DNA of 64,000 bases from Paenibacillus_AP thailandensis (GCF_042685365.1 NZ_JBHUMY010000009.1:27699-91698), one strand, 5' to 3'; positions 35,253 through 44,333 are shown, numbered from the stretch's first letter. Translations and numbers: made by a program. Notes: generated by a model from the sequence alone, not told the origin.

Positions 35253-35342
35253 GGTATGAGCGTTACTATTGGTATAAGCGTTGCTGTTGGTGTGAGCGTT
35301 ACTTGCGGTATAAGCGTTGCTGTTGGTATGAGCGTTACTGTC
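35253..35342. repeat. 18-bp minisatellite between iolD and iolE
   Basis: Five tandem 18-bp copies begin at 35253, 35271, 35289, 35307 and 35325. The consensus is GGTATRAGCGTTRCTGTT, and copies two and four are identical. It lies between the iolD stop and the iolE ribosome binding site, so length changes could alter mRNA spacing or stability within the operon. Confidence 0.9.
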
Positions 35343-35360
35343 GGCTATCGGTATTGTCGC

Positions 35361-37226
35361 CTACATCTCTTTCGCTTTGCCGATGCGCGCCTCCATCTCC
35401 CGGTGCGCCTTCAGCACCTTATCGCTTTCGGACACTTCCGGCACGCCGACTCGCCACCATGACTCGTAACCGTCCGTATTCGTGCCCGGAACAACTTTGA
35501 TCTCGATCAACGTCGACACCGTCTCTTCGCGCGCCTTGCGCAGCGCTTCGCGCAGCTCCTCCGCCGTCCGGGCCGTGTACGCTTTCGCTCCCATGCTTCG
35601 GGCATGCGCCGCGTAGTCGATCGGCATATACCCTCCCGTCAGCCCGCCGTCTGCGCCGGCCCGAAAGCGGAATTCGTTGCCGAAGCCGTCGCTGCCGTGA
35701 TCCCGCTGCAAGTTATGGATGCACTGAAAGCCGTGGTTATCGAACAATAAAGCCGTTATTTTGATTCCTTCCTGCAAGCTCGTCACAAGCTCCGAATGAA
35801 GCATCAGGTAGCTGCCGTCGCCGAGCGCGGCGTATACCCCGCGGCCTGGCTCGGCCATAGCCGCTCCGAATGCGCCGCTAATCTCGTAACCCATGCAGGA
35901 GAAGCCGTATTCCGCATGATACGTCCCCGGCTCCGTCGCCCGCCAAAGCCGATGCATGTCGCCCGGGAGGCTGCCGGCAGCGAACACGACGACATCCGAA
36001 GGCTGCAGCGTTTCGTTAATGATACCGAGCGCCCGCGTCTGCGCCAGCCCTTCGTCCGATTCAACGCGGTACAGCCGGTCGACCTCCCGGTCCCATTCCG
36101 CTTTCAGCGCCGCAAGCTCTCCATCGTCATAGCCGCTGCAGTAATTTCGCGCGGCAAGCGCCTCGCGCAACGCGGCCAGCCCTTCCTTCGCGTCTGCCGT
36201 AACGGACAGCCCGCTAAGCTTCGCCGAATCGAAGCCGCTTACGTTTACGTTGACGAAATCGGCATCCTTGCTGGCGAAAGCCGATTTCGACGCGGTCGTA
36301 AAATCGGAATACCGCGTTCCGACGCCGATTACGACGTCGGCCGCTCCGGCAAGCCGGTTTGCCGCCAGCGTTCCCGTCACGCCGATGCCGCCCACGGCAA
36401 GCGGATGGTTCCACGGCATGGCGCTTTTTCCCGCTTGCGTCTCCGCTACGGGAATGCCGAAAGCGGACGCGAATGCGGCAAGCTCCCCGGCTGCGCCGCT
36501 GTAATGGACGCCCCCGCCCGCAACGATAAGCGGCCGGCGCTTCCCGGCGATCAGCTCCGCCGCGCGGCGAATCGAATCCGGCGACGGGGGCCGCCTGTCC
36601 AGAACATGGACCCGCTTGCGGAACAGCTCCTCCGGATAATCGTAAGCCTCCGCCTGAACGTCCTGAGGCAAAGCCAGCGTAACCGCCCCCGTTTCCGCCG
36701 GATCGGTCAGCACCCGCATCGCCTGCAGGACGGCGCTGATCAGCTGCTCCGGACGGGAGATCCGGTCCCAATAGCGGCTGACCGGCCGAAAAGCGTCGGC
36801 TGCCGAGACGGTATAATCTCCCGGCATTTCGAGCTGCTGCAGCACCGGATCGGGCTGCCGGCAGGCGAAGTTGTCGCCCGGAAGGAGCAGCACCGGAATC
36901 CGGTTGACCGTTGCCGTCGCCGCGGCCGTTACCATATTGAGCGCGCCCGGCCCGATCGAAGACGTGCAGGCGAAAATTTGCCTGCGGCCTTTCTGCTTGG
37001 CGTATGCCGCGGCGGCGTGCACCATCCCCTGCTCGTTTTTGCCTTGGATGAACGTCAAGCTTCCCGCGCTTCGTTCGAGCGCTTCCCCTAGCCCCGTAAC
37101 GTTGCCGTGACCGAATATGCCCATAACGCCTTTCACGAACTTCGTTTCCGTCCCGTCGACCGACACGTATTGATTGTCTAGAAACTTAAGCAATGCCTGC
37201 GCCATCGTTAAACGAACCGTCTTCAT
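35361..37226 (-). CDS. iolD: 3D-(3,5/4)-trihydroxycyclohexane-1,2-dione hydrolase
   Basis: A 621-residue thiamine-diphosphate enzyme that opens the inositol ring by hydrolysing the cyclic dione to 5-deoxy-glucuronate. It has the acetolactate-synthase layout: N-terminal Pyr domain with the catalytic glutamate region (FIQGKNEQGMVHAA), a central domain, and a C-terminal PP domain with the diphosphate motif GDGSYLMLHS near residue 470. AAGGAAG precedes the ATG at 37226. It is the first iol gene of the run transcribed toward iolB. No promoter could be assigned in the 251 bp upstream. Confidence 0.95.
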   Translation of the reverse strand: MKTVRLTMAQALLKFLDNQYVSVDGTETKFVKGVMGIFGHGNVTGLGEALERSAGSLTFIQGKNEQGMVHAAAAYAKQKGRRQIFACTSSIGPGALNMVTAAATATVNRIPVLLLPGDNFACRQPDPVLQQLEMPGDYTVSAADAFRPVSRYWDRISRPEQLISAVLQAMRVLTDPAETGAVTLALPQDVQAEAYDYPEELFRKRVHVLDRRPPSPDSIRRAAELIAGKRRPLIVAGGGVHYSGAAGELAAFASAFGIPVAETQAGKSAMPWNHPLAVGGIGVTGTLAANRLAGAADVVIGVGTRYSDFTTASKSAFASKDADFVNVNVSGFDSAKLSGLSVTADAKEGLAALREALAARNYCSGYDDGELAALKAEWDREVDRLYRVESDEGLAQTRALGIINETLQPSDVVVFAAGSLPGDMHRLWRATEPGTYHAEYGFSCMGYEISGAFGAAMAEPGRGVYAALGDGSYLMLHSELVTSLQEGIKITALLFDNHGFQCIHNLQRDHGSDGFGNEFRFRAGADGGLTGGYMPIDYAAHARSMGAKAYTARTAEELREALRKAREETVSTLIEIKVVPGTNTDGYESWWRVGVPEVSESDKVLKAHREMEARIGKAKEM

Positions 37227-37477
37227 CCGCTTCCTTATCCCCTTCCATGCAAAACTTTGCCGCTTGACTTGCTTGAACGGCCGCTGCCTCTCATCGGCCA
37301 AACGTTTTGCCTAAACGCCAATTCTCACAGCCGCCTCTTACCGCATGCCGTTTACGGGTATGCTCCGATTTTTGCGCAGTATTCGCCCGTCGCGCTTGGC
37401 CAGCTGTGCTTCCGCCTGTCCCTCACGCGGCGTATCGGCCGCTCGCCTCCCGGTTCGCCGTTCGGCTCCCCCGCTGC

Positions 37478-39226
37478 TTAAGGCCCTTGCGGCGATAGCC
37501 GGATTTCGAACGTTTTGTCGTATGGAGTCATCAGATTGACGAGCAGCGTCCGGCACGTCGCCGGATAACCCGTATTGCGCAAAACGGAGCCCCGATGCTC
37601 GTGCGCTCCGCCGTCGAGCTCCATCCAGTCGCCGCCGGCCTCGCACCGGACGACGCCTTCGCGCCAGAACCATACTCCCGGCGCCGCTTCCCCGCCGATC
37701 GCTTCCCCTTGCGCCGTCAGCTCCGCTTCGCCGCCGAACACAAAAGCAGCCTGCGCCATCATCCCTTCCGGCTCGTCGCAGCGTATCCGGATGCGCCAGC
37801 CTTCCCCGGTTTCCGCAACCGTCGCCTCGACCCGATGGCGCTGCTCGTGCGTCAGCGGCCGCAGCTGATGCGGCAGCAAGTACCACGGGCTGACGGGGCC
37901 ACCGGCGGTATCCGGCAAGGCGCCGGCCGGAACGGGGCCGTAATAGCCTTTCCTCTCCTCGCCGGTTAACCGGTATTCCCGCTCCAGCGCCTCCATCCGC
38001 TCCAACCGCACGAAGCCCGGCTCGAACGAAGAAGAAAGCTGCACCGCATGAAGCCGGACCTTGCCGTGCCGCAAGGCAAAAAAGGAATTTCCCGCGGCCA
38101 TGACGGTGGCGCTTGTCGCGCCGTTGCGGCATCTCGCAACCGGAGCGCCGAAATCCGGATGAAGGCGGCTGTGATAGATCCTCCCGCCGTGGCCGGCCGC
38201 CTCCATCCCGCTCAAGTAGCGCTCGCGCGGGAAGCTCCGGTTAATGACCACCCGGTAGCGGTCCGGCAGCCCGGCCGGCTTGACCGCCGTCTCGCGCAGC
38301 TCCGGGCGAAGCAGATAACCGATCATGGCGTTGTTGGGCAGCCAGCCCGGGTGGCGGAGCGATTCGCCCGCAAGCTTCGCAAGCGCCGCAAACAGCGGGT
38401 CACGATCGCGATGCTCCATCAGCTTGCTGACGAAGAAATAGCTCTCCATCGTATAGCTGCTGCCGAAATCCTGCCGTCCGGAATAATCGGTCACCACCTC
38501 CCCGTCCGGATGAACCAGGTACGCCATCATCCGCAAATTGCGGCGAACCGGCTCGAGCAAGTCCGGACGTTCCAGAAGCTCCGCCGCATGGAACAGCATC
38601 ACGTCGCTGACGCCGTTATAGATGCCGTTGCTCCGCTCCGTCCACTCCCCGTCCTCCGTGCAGTCGATTCCTTCCGCCAGCCATGCAGCCGCCCGCTCCT
38701 TAAGCGCCGGCCGTCCGGTCAGCTTGTGCATAAAGCCAAGCGCGGCGGTCATCACCCAGCGATGATTCGGCGTATGGCAGCCGCCGGTCAGCAGCGCCGG
38801 AAGCGTCCGCTCCAGAAACAGCCGGATATCGTCCGCCGCTTTCCGCAGCGGCTCCCATTCATGCCCGGCTAGCAGCTCGTAAACCTGGGCCAGCCCGACT
38901 ACGACAAAGGCGGTATCCGGCGGAGAATGCATATTCGTCCAGCCCGGCGATATCGTGCCGTCGCCGTGCTGGCTGCGCAGCATGAACGCGGCGGCAAGCT
39001 CCAGGCGGGCGAGCAGCGCTTCGTCATGGTAAAATTGCGAATCCCGATTGACGAGCGCGGCCGCCCACAGCGCCATCACCATGGGCGTTCCGCCGTGGCT
39101 CGGCCAGGCGATGCCGTTGTCGGGATCGGCGACGCCTCCGCAGTACCGGCTGCTCTCGTCAAGCACTTGGCGGCCGATGCCGTCTCTTGCCCAATAATCG
39201 TTAAGCTCGACCAGCTTCTCGTACAT
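37478..39226 (-). CDS. Unknown protein, probably alpha/alpha toroid carbohydrate-related
   Basis: I cannot name the family. The 582 residues start YEKLVELNDYWARDGIG. The N-terminal 320 residues are helix-rich with regular aromatic and glycine motifs (TISPGWTNMHSPPDTAFVVV, NHRWVMTAALGFMHKL, NGIYNGVSDVMLFHA), like the alpha/alpha toroids of heparinase-type lyases and GH88/GH105. The C-terminal part looks beta-rich (GGRIYHSRLHPDFGAP, WMELDGGAHEHRGSVLRNTG). There is no signal peptide. It starts two bases after the stop of the TIM-barrel gene, so it belongs to the transporter operon. A cytosolic lyase or hydrolase is plausible but unproven. Confidence 0.6.
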   Translation of the reverse strand: MYEKLVELNDYWARDGIGRQVLDESSRYCGGVADPDNGIAWPSHGGTPMVMALWAAALVNRDSQFYHDEALLARLELAAAFMLRSQHGDGTISPGWTNMHSPPDTAFVVVGLAQVYELLAGHEWEPLRKAADDIRLFLERTLPALLTGGCHTPNHRWVMTAALGFMHKLTGRPALKERAAAWLAEGIDCTEDGEWTERSNGIYNGVSDVMLFHAAELLERPDLLEPVRRNLRMMAYLVHPDGEVVTDYSGRQDFGSSYTMESYFFVSKLMEHRDRDPLFAALAKLAGESLRHPGWLPNNAMIGYLLRPELRETAVKPAGLPDRYRVVINRSFPRERYLSGMEAAGHGGRIYHSRLHPDFGAPVARCRNGATSATVMAAGNSFFALRHGKVRLHAVQLSSSFEPGFVRLERMEALEREYRLTGEERKGYYGPVPAGALPDTAGGPVSPWYLLPHQLRPLTHEQRHRVEATVAETGEGWRIRIRCDEPEGMMAQAAFVFGGEAELTAQGEAIGGEAAPGVWFWREGVVRCEAGGDWMELDGGAHEHRGSVLRNTGYPATCRTLLVNLMTPYDKTFEIRLSPQGP

Positions 39227-39228
39227 CC

Positions 39229-40221
39229 TTATTTCCCCTCTCCCATTCCCGCTTTTGCCGAATAAGTTCCCGCTTTTGCCGAATAAGCCGCCAGCTTCCC
39301 CGTCAACAAGTTGTGGCTTTCCTCGATTTCCTCCGGCTTGCAAGCGGATTTGAGCTCGTAAACCTTCACGGGCGCGGCCGCGATAATCGGCAGAAAACGG
39401 TCGAAGTAATCCATGTCGCCGCTGTGCACGTAAGGACACCAATGGTCGGACAGCCCGACCGTCTCGTGAATATGGACGCCGACGACGATGTCCTTAACGG
39501 CCTCGATATCCTCCGCGGTATCGTATAGCCCCATCCGTTCCATCATCATGCCGTGGCCGAAGTCGTACCACAGGCCGACCGGCGCCCCTTTCAAGCGGCC
39601 GACGATCTGTTGCGCTTCCATCGGCGTCGGGATCTGGTAGCAGCGCGAACGGGTTTCGATGCCGAGCGCGACATTCCAGCCTTTGGCCGCAATCCGGTCG
39701 CACGCTTCTTCGAGACTTTGCCCGATTCGCCGCACATAACGGCCGCTTAGCGACTCGCGCCGCTCCAGCATTTCGCGCCACAACGCACGGTACGCTTCGG
39801 AATCTTTACCCCGCTCCTCGTACAAGCGCTTCAATCTCTCGTCGATGTTGCCGTCGAACGGCACTTCGCCGGGATGAACGACCACCGCCTTGGCCCCGTA
39901 CCGGTCCGCGTATTCCGCGGATCGCACGAGCAGCTCGACCGCCCGCTTCCGCTTCGCCTCGTCGTCGAATCCGAGCAGCGCCGAATCGGTGCCGTAATCG
40001 GGATCGCCGATACGCGGAAACGTGTTGTGCACGCTCGAGACGCCGACTTCGCCGCGTTCGATCATCGGCTCTATCGTCTCCAGCATCTCGTCCGTCACGT
40101 TATAGTTCAGCTCCGCCTGCCGGAAGCCGAGCGAGCGTATTTCCTCGAGCATTTCCCGCCCGGAAGCGTGCCGCTTCACATTCCAGCAGGTCGAGAACGA
40201 ATATTCGCCTTTATCCGTCAA
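39229..40221 (-). CDS. Xylose-isomerase-like TIM-barrel protein (sugar isomerase/epimerase)
   Basis: A 330-residue AP-endonuclease-2/xylose-isomerase-like TIM barrel. Metal-ligand segments are visible: VVVHPGEVPFDGNI, ALGIETRSRCYQIPTP, WYDFGHGMMMERM and VVGVHIHETVGLSDHWCPY. The reaction is unknown; relatives are sugar or inosose isomerases and dehydratases. TTG start after AAAGGG, eight bases beyond the permease stop. The extreme C terminus repeats AYSAKAGTYSAKAG owing to an exact 21-bp tandem duplication (39246-39287). Placement between a sugar transporter and the iol genes hints at a cyclitol or modified sugar substrate. Confidence 0.78.
   Translation of the reverse strand: MTDKGEYSFSTCWNVKRHASGREMLEEIRSLGFRQAELNYNVTDEMLETIEPMIERGEVGVSSVHNTFPRIGDPDYGTDSALLGFDDEAKRKRAVELLVRSAEYADRYGAKAVVVHPGEVPFDGNIDERLKRLYEERGKDSEAYRALWREMLERRESLSGRYVRRIGQSLEEACDRIAAKGWNVALGIETRSRCYQIPTPMEAQQIVGRLKGAPVGLWYDFGHGMMMERMGLYDTAEDIEAVKDIVVGVHIHETVGLSDHWCPYVHSGDMDYFDRFLPIIAAAPVKVYELKSACKPEEIEESHNLLTGKLAAYSAKAGTYSAKAGMGEGK
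39246..39287. repeat. 21-bp exact tandem duplication at the end of the TIM-barrel gene
   Basis: A 21-bp unit beginning TTCCCGCTTTTGCCGAATAA occurs twice back to back with no mismatch, adding seven residues to the protein just before its stop. An unmutated copy suggests a recent slippage event. Confidence 0.9.
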
Positions 40222-40228
40222 CGCATCA

Positions 40229-41101
40229 TCACCCTTTCACCGCGCCTAGCATAACCCCGCTTACAAAATAGCGCTGAAGCCAAGGATAAACGATCAAAAT
40301 CGGCACCGTCGCAAAAATAACGCTGGCCGCCTTCAAGCTTTCCGGCATCAAAGCCGCCATATGCGTGCCTTCGACCTGCGTCAGATCGCTGACCATGTTG
40401 TTTTGGATCAGCTGATACAATTTGAGCTGCAGCGGATACAGCTCCGGACTTGAAATATACATCAGCGTATCCTGAAAGCCGTTCCAGCGTCCTACCGCGT
40501 AAAACAAGCTAAGCGTGGCGATTACCGGAAGCGACAAAGGAAGAATAATGCTCGCCAGCGTGCGGAAATGGCTGCTGCCGTCGATTTCCGCCGACTCCTC
40601 GAGACTGTCCGGAATATTCTGAAAAAAAGAGATGAGAATGATCAGGTAAAACGGGCTGATCAGTCCCGGCAAAATAAGCGCTCCCATCGAATCCAGCAGA
40701 TGCAGGTTCCGAATCAGAATATATTCGGGAATAATCCCGCCGCTGAAAAACATGGTCACCATAATGATGAACATCAGCGTTTTGCGGCCCTTCAAATTCC
40801 GCTTGGAGAGCGGGTATCCGGCGAAAATCGTCATCGCCATGCACATGACGGTAAAAATAGCGGTAAGCAGTACCGTAAATCCAAGCGAGCGAATCATCGA
40901 AACGTCGCTGAAGACCTGTCTGTAAGCGCCCAAATTCCATTCGACCGGAAACAGGCTGACTTTGCCGGACATGATCGGACCGCTCGAGCTGAACGAAATG
41001 GCCAGTATATGAAGAAAAGGAGCCAGGCAGACCAGCACGCTCAACGCTATAACGATAACAATGAAGGTGTCGAATATCCGATTGGCCGTTTGTTCCTTCA
41101 C
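40229..41101 (-). CDS. ABC sugar transporter permease (LplC/YtcP type)
   Basis: A 290-residue CUT1 permease with six helices. The coupling motif is DSLEESAEIDGSSHFRTLAS near residues 185-205, and the C terminus YFVSGVMLGAVKG is typical of the LplC/YtcP group. GTG start eleven bases after AAGGAGAG. It lies 25 bp after the partner permease gene. As usual for this group, no ATPase is encoded nearby; a shared MsmX-like ATPase is expected. Confidence 0.9.
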   Translation of the reverse strand: MKEQTANRIFDTFIVIVIALSVLVCLAPFLHILAISFSSSGPIMSGKVSLFPVEWNLGAYRQVFSDVSMIRSLGFTVLLTAIFTVMCMAMTIFAGYPLSKRNLKGRKTLMFIIMVTMFFSGGIIPEYILIRNLHLLDSMGALILPGLISPFYLIILISFFQNIPDSLEESAEIDGSSHFRTLASIILPLSLPVIATLSLFYAVGRWNGFQDTLMYISSPELYPLQLKLYQLIQNNMVSDLTQVEGTHMAALMPESLKAASVIFATVPILIVYPWLQRYFVSGVMLGAVKG

Positions 41102-41126
41102 GCCGCACTCTCCTTTCGCATCCCGG

Positions 41127-42029
41127 TTATAAAATGCTTTCGCCCGTCAATTTTTTGGACGTGAAATTCGCTCCAAGGACAAACACGAGCCCGACGACCG
41201 CCTGGAACAGGCCGACCACCGTAGCCAGCGTATATTGGCCGGACTCAAGCCCGATGCGGTAAACGAACGTGCTGAGCACGTCGGAATATTCGCGTACCGC
41301 CGTGTTCCCGATCACATACGGCCGTTCGAAGCCGATCGAGATCATATGGCCCAGATTGATAATGAGCAGCGTCACGACCGTCGGCTTCAGTCCGGGAAGC
41401 GTAATGTGCCAGATTCGTTTCAGACGGCCCGCCCCGTCGACCTCCGCCGCCTCGAACAGTTCCTTGTTAATGCCCGTCAGCGCAGCCAAATAAATGATCG
41501 TCCCCCAGCCCGCGCTTTGCCATACCCCGACAAGCAAATAAGTGAGAAGCCAATAGTTTTTGTCTGTGAGAAACGGGATCGCCTCGAAGCCGAGCGCGGT
41601 CACGAGGTTGTTGAGCATGCCGGATTGCGTGCCGAACACTTGATAGACGATTCCGCCGATAATGACCCATGAAATAAAATGCGGAATATATAAAATCGTC
41701 TGCGACAGCTTCTTGAACCAGACCGTTTTAAGTTCATACAGCATAATCGCCAAAACAAGCGGCGCCGGAAACGAAACGAGCAGATCGAGGAAATTCAGCA
41801 TCAGCGTATTGCGCAGCGTCAAATAAAAGTCGCGCATCCCGAACACTTCCCGAAAGGCTTCCAGACCGATCCATTCGCTGCCGCCAATGCCCTGAAAAAA
41901 GTTGAACTCCTTAAACGCGATTTGAATGCCGTACATCGGCCCGTACTTGAAAATGATAAAATAGGCGAGCGGCAAAACAAGCAGCGCGTACAATTGCCAG
42001 TACCTCCGCAAATACGCGGCCTTGCTCAT
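41127..42029 (-). CDS. ABC sugar transporter permease (LplB/YteP type)
   Basis: A 300-residue permease of the LplB/YteP group, recognised by LRRYWQLYALLVLPLAYFII and YGPMYGIQIAFKEFN at the N terminus and the coupling motif LFEAAEVDGAGRLKRIWHIT near residues 195-215. GGAGGGATT precedes the ATG. It forms the channel with the LplC-like protein encoded next; the large binding lipoprotein is encoded 84 bp upstream. Confidence 0.9.
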   Translation of the reverse strand: MSKAAYLRRYWQLYALLVLPLAYFIIFKYGPMYGIQIAFKEFNFFQGIGGSEWIGLEAFREVFGMRDFYLTLRNTLMLNFLDLLVSFPAPLVLAIMLYELKTVWFKKLSQTILYIPHFISWVIIGGIVYQVFGTQSGMLNNLVTALGFEAIPFLTDKNYWLLTYLLVGVWQSAGWGTIIYLAALTGINKELFEAAEVDGAGRLKRIWHITLPGLKPTVVTLLIINLGHMISIGFERPYVIGNTAVREYSDVLSTFVYRIGLESGQYTLATVVGLFQAVVGLVFVLGANFTSKKLTGESIL

Positions 42030-42113
42030 AACGGCAATCCCTCCTTCCGCAGACGGCGGGCGGGGCGAAAGGAACAGCCTTTCCCCCGCGCAAGCCGCGC
42101 TTCCTTGTGTCGC

Positions 42114-43730
42114 TTAATTCGACTGCATTTCTTTATAGACGGCGATCCGTTCGTCCAAAATCGCCTGGCCGCCGCTCGACATGTAATCCTTCATCATCGT
42201 TTCGAACGTGCTTTCGAATTTATCCGGCGTTACCATCGTCGTCTTGACGATGATTTCGTTGTATTTGTCTTGCAGCGTCGTACCGTATTTCGTTTGCGCC
42301 TCAATCGGCTTCTCCATCAGGACCGGCTGGAACGTGTCGGTGCTCGAGATGCGGATCGCCGCGCGGGCTTTGTCCTGGTATCTCGGATCCATTTGCAGCG
42401 CTCTCGCTTCCGTATTTTTCTCGTCGCTTCCAAGCTGCTTCCCGTTCGAAATGATGGCCATGTCCCCGGAGTTGTACAGCCGGTTCTTTGCTTCTTCCGA
42501 CATGTTCTCGATCAGAACCGGAATGCCGTCCTCGTTAAGCGTATAGTTCTCCCCTTCGATGCCGTTCTGCATATGGAACAGATGGTCGCCGGAAGCCATC
42601 CAGTCCAAATATTTAATCGCTTCGACCGCGCGCTTGCTCGACTTCGGAATCATGATATACATGCCGTTCGGCGCATAGCTCGGCTTCGCGTATTTGCCTT
42701 CCGAATTGGAGTAAGCGTCAACCGGCGTCAAGGTGGCGCCCGGAACGTTGGCCTCCAATGTGGAGAGCATGCCGTCAACGTAGTACGGATTAATATCGTC
42801 TTCGCTCAGGAAGCCGACCAGTCCGCTCGAGACGTCCTGCGACAACTGCTTTTTGTCCTTGTCGAGGGCGAAATCCTTGCTCATCAGCCCTTCGTTGTAC
42901 AGCTTGTTCATGAACTTCAGCGCCTCTTTGAAGCCCGGCAGCAGAATCGGATAATCGTTGGAGCCGAGCTGCTGGGTCAGCGTATATTTCTGTTCCTCCG
43001 TTAACGGCTCGATGAACGACCAGATCAGCGGATCGACCTGGGCGGCGGCGATCGTCATGCCAAGCGGAATGACTTTGCCGCCCGTTTCGCCCGGGTCCTT
43101 CTCTTTAAAAGCCTTCAACGTATTGTAAAGCTCCTCCGTCGTTGTCGGCAGCGGAAGGCCCAGCTTATCCAGCCAATCTTGCCGGATGGCGGAGGCGTAT
43201 TTGCCCAAGTTCGCCCGTTTCGCCGGTATGGCGTATTGCTTTCCTTCGAATTTCCCGTAGGCGAGAACGTCTTCGCCCAAAAATTGCTTCAAATTCGTTC
43301 CGTACTGGTCGAGCAGCTCGGTGAGGTCGGTCAGGCCTCCCTGCGATGCATAACGGTTAAATACATTCGGATCGTACGAAAATACGATATCCGGCACATC
43401 GCCGCCGCTTGCCATGAGCACGTTAAGCTTCTCCACTTCTTCGGAACGCGGAACGGGAACGAATTCGACGTTAATGTTGTTCGGCTTTCCGAACTGCTCC
43501 TGCACATATTTCGTTAAGTAGTTGTCGGTAATGGTGCTGCCTGCCGGCGAGTTGCCCCGGTCGAACACTTCGACTTTAAACGTGACCGTCTCGGCGGAAT
43601 CGGTTGACGAGCCGTCAGATGATTTCGGGCTGGATGAACAGGCGGATATGACGAGCGAACAGACAAGCATTAACAGCAGGATGGAGCTTGCGCCTTTTTT
43701 AAACCCTCTTTTGTTCACGTTGCGAATCAT
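42114..43730 (-). CDS. Extracellular sugar-binding lipoprotein (LplA/YtcQ type)
   Basis: A 538-residue binding lipoprotein of the large LplA/YtcQ class. The signal peptide has a Lys/Arg-rich start and ends LVISACSS, giving an acylated cysteine near residue 31. The mature protein has the class-typical VEKLNVLMASGGDVPDIVFS and QYAIPAKRANLGKYASAIRQ segments. The second in-frame ATG (43730) is preferred because AAGGGG lies eight bases before it. A cre-like site lies about 90 bp upstream. The substrate is unknown; inositol, a pinitol-like cyclitol or an oligosaccharide would fit the neighbouring iol and isomerase genes. Confidence 0.88.
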   Translation of the reverse strand: MIRNVNKRGFKKGASSILLLMLVCSLVISACSSSPKSSDGSSTDSAETVTFKVEVFDRGNSPAGSTITDNYLTKYVQEQFGKPNNINVEFVPVPRSEEVEKLNVLMASGGDVPDIVFSYDPNVFNRYASQGGLTDLTELLDQYGTNLKQFLGEDVLAYGKFEGKQYAIPAKRANLGKYASAIRQDWLDKLGLPLPTTTEELYNTLKAFKEKDPGETGGKVIPLGMTIAAAQVDPLIWSFIEPLTEEQKYTLTQQLGSNDYPILLPGFKEALKFMNKLYNEGLMSKDFALDKDKKQLSQDVSSGLVGFLSEDDINPYYVDGMLSTLEANVPGATLTPVDAYSNSEGKYAKPSYAPNGMYIMIPKSSKRAVEAIKYLDWMASGDHLFHMQNGIEGENYTLNEDGIPVLIENMSEEAKNRLYNSGDMAIISNGKQLGSDEKNTEARALQMDPRYQDKARAAIRISSTDTFQPVLMEKPIEAQTKYGTTLQDKYNEIIVKTTMVTPDKFESTFETMMKDYMSSGGQAILDERIAVYKEMQSN

Positions 43731-43818
43731 CCTTTCAACCCCTTTATTCATTTATGTTCCGTGACGGATCCGTGCATCGTGTGCGGCTTGGATCCCGGCT
43801 CGTCGATTCCGCTATTGA

Positions 43819-43832
43819 CGAAATCGCTTTCA
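43819..43832. promoter_or_regulatory. Candidate CcpA cre site upstream of the LplA-like operon
   Basis: CGAAATCGCTTTCA matches the catabolite-responsive element TGAAAGCGCTTTCA at 12 of 14 positions and keeps its symmetry. It lies 89 bp before the start codon at 43730, consistent with glucose repression of this operon. Confidence 0.5.
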
Positions 43833-43839
43833 TTTCCTG

Positions 43840-44044
43840 CGGCGAAGCCTGTCACCGGAATGCCCCCAGTATGTCACGACCCTGCCGCGCGCCGCAATAA
43901 ACTAGTTTCCGATCGATAAACCGCCGCGGATTTTCCGATGCTGCAGGCAACCTAAACCGAAATCGTGGAGTATACCAAATTCGGAATTCCCTCCCCCGAT
44001 CGGCTAATCCGCTAGGACAAAGCGGCTCGAGCCCTCACGTACCC
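43840..44044. other. Intergenic region between the cre site and repeat A
   Basis: No gene is supported. Near 44010 a GGACAAAGCGGC motif resembles the small GGACAAAGCT repeat inside the adjoining dispersed element, so the element may once have been longer. Confidence 0.3.
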
Positions 44045-44330
44045 ATTAACAACGGCGAAGCGGCTGGCATACTGGCACTTAAAGAGAGCTTTGTCCGGCA
44101 GGAAGCGGCTTGTTTCCCGCAAGTACCGTCCAAACGGCAAAGCGGCAGTTGGCACCCTAAGGCACAACGTGGCTTAAAAGACGGGAATAAGAGCTTTTCC
44201 GTTAGGATAACGCGGTTCCAGCACAGTTGGATTGTCGAAGACGGCCGCGGAGAAGTTAAGCGCTTTTGGGGAGTCCAGAGGGGCAAGCCCCTTGGATCCC
44301 CCTCCTCTGGAGGGGGTGGGGGGGAGGCGG
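44045..44330 (-). repeat. Dispersed intergenic repeat, copy A
   Basis: Read on the minus strand it begins GCCTCCCCCC, then a CCCCCTCC/GGAGGGGG hairpin right after the AraC gene stop, and shares ordered blocks with the plus-strand sequence 54432-54685: CCTCCAGAGGA, CCGTCTTCGACAATCC, CTGGAACCGCGTT, AAGCCACGTTGTGCC, GCCAACT and a twice-occurring GGACAAAGCT-type motif. The hairpin could also terminate the AraC transcript. An open frame along it is conserved in copy B, but has no start signal. Confidence 0.75.
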
Positions 44331-44333
44331 CCA

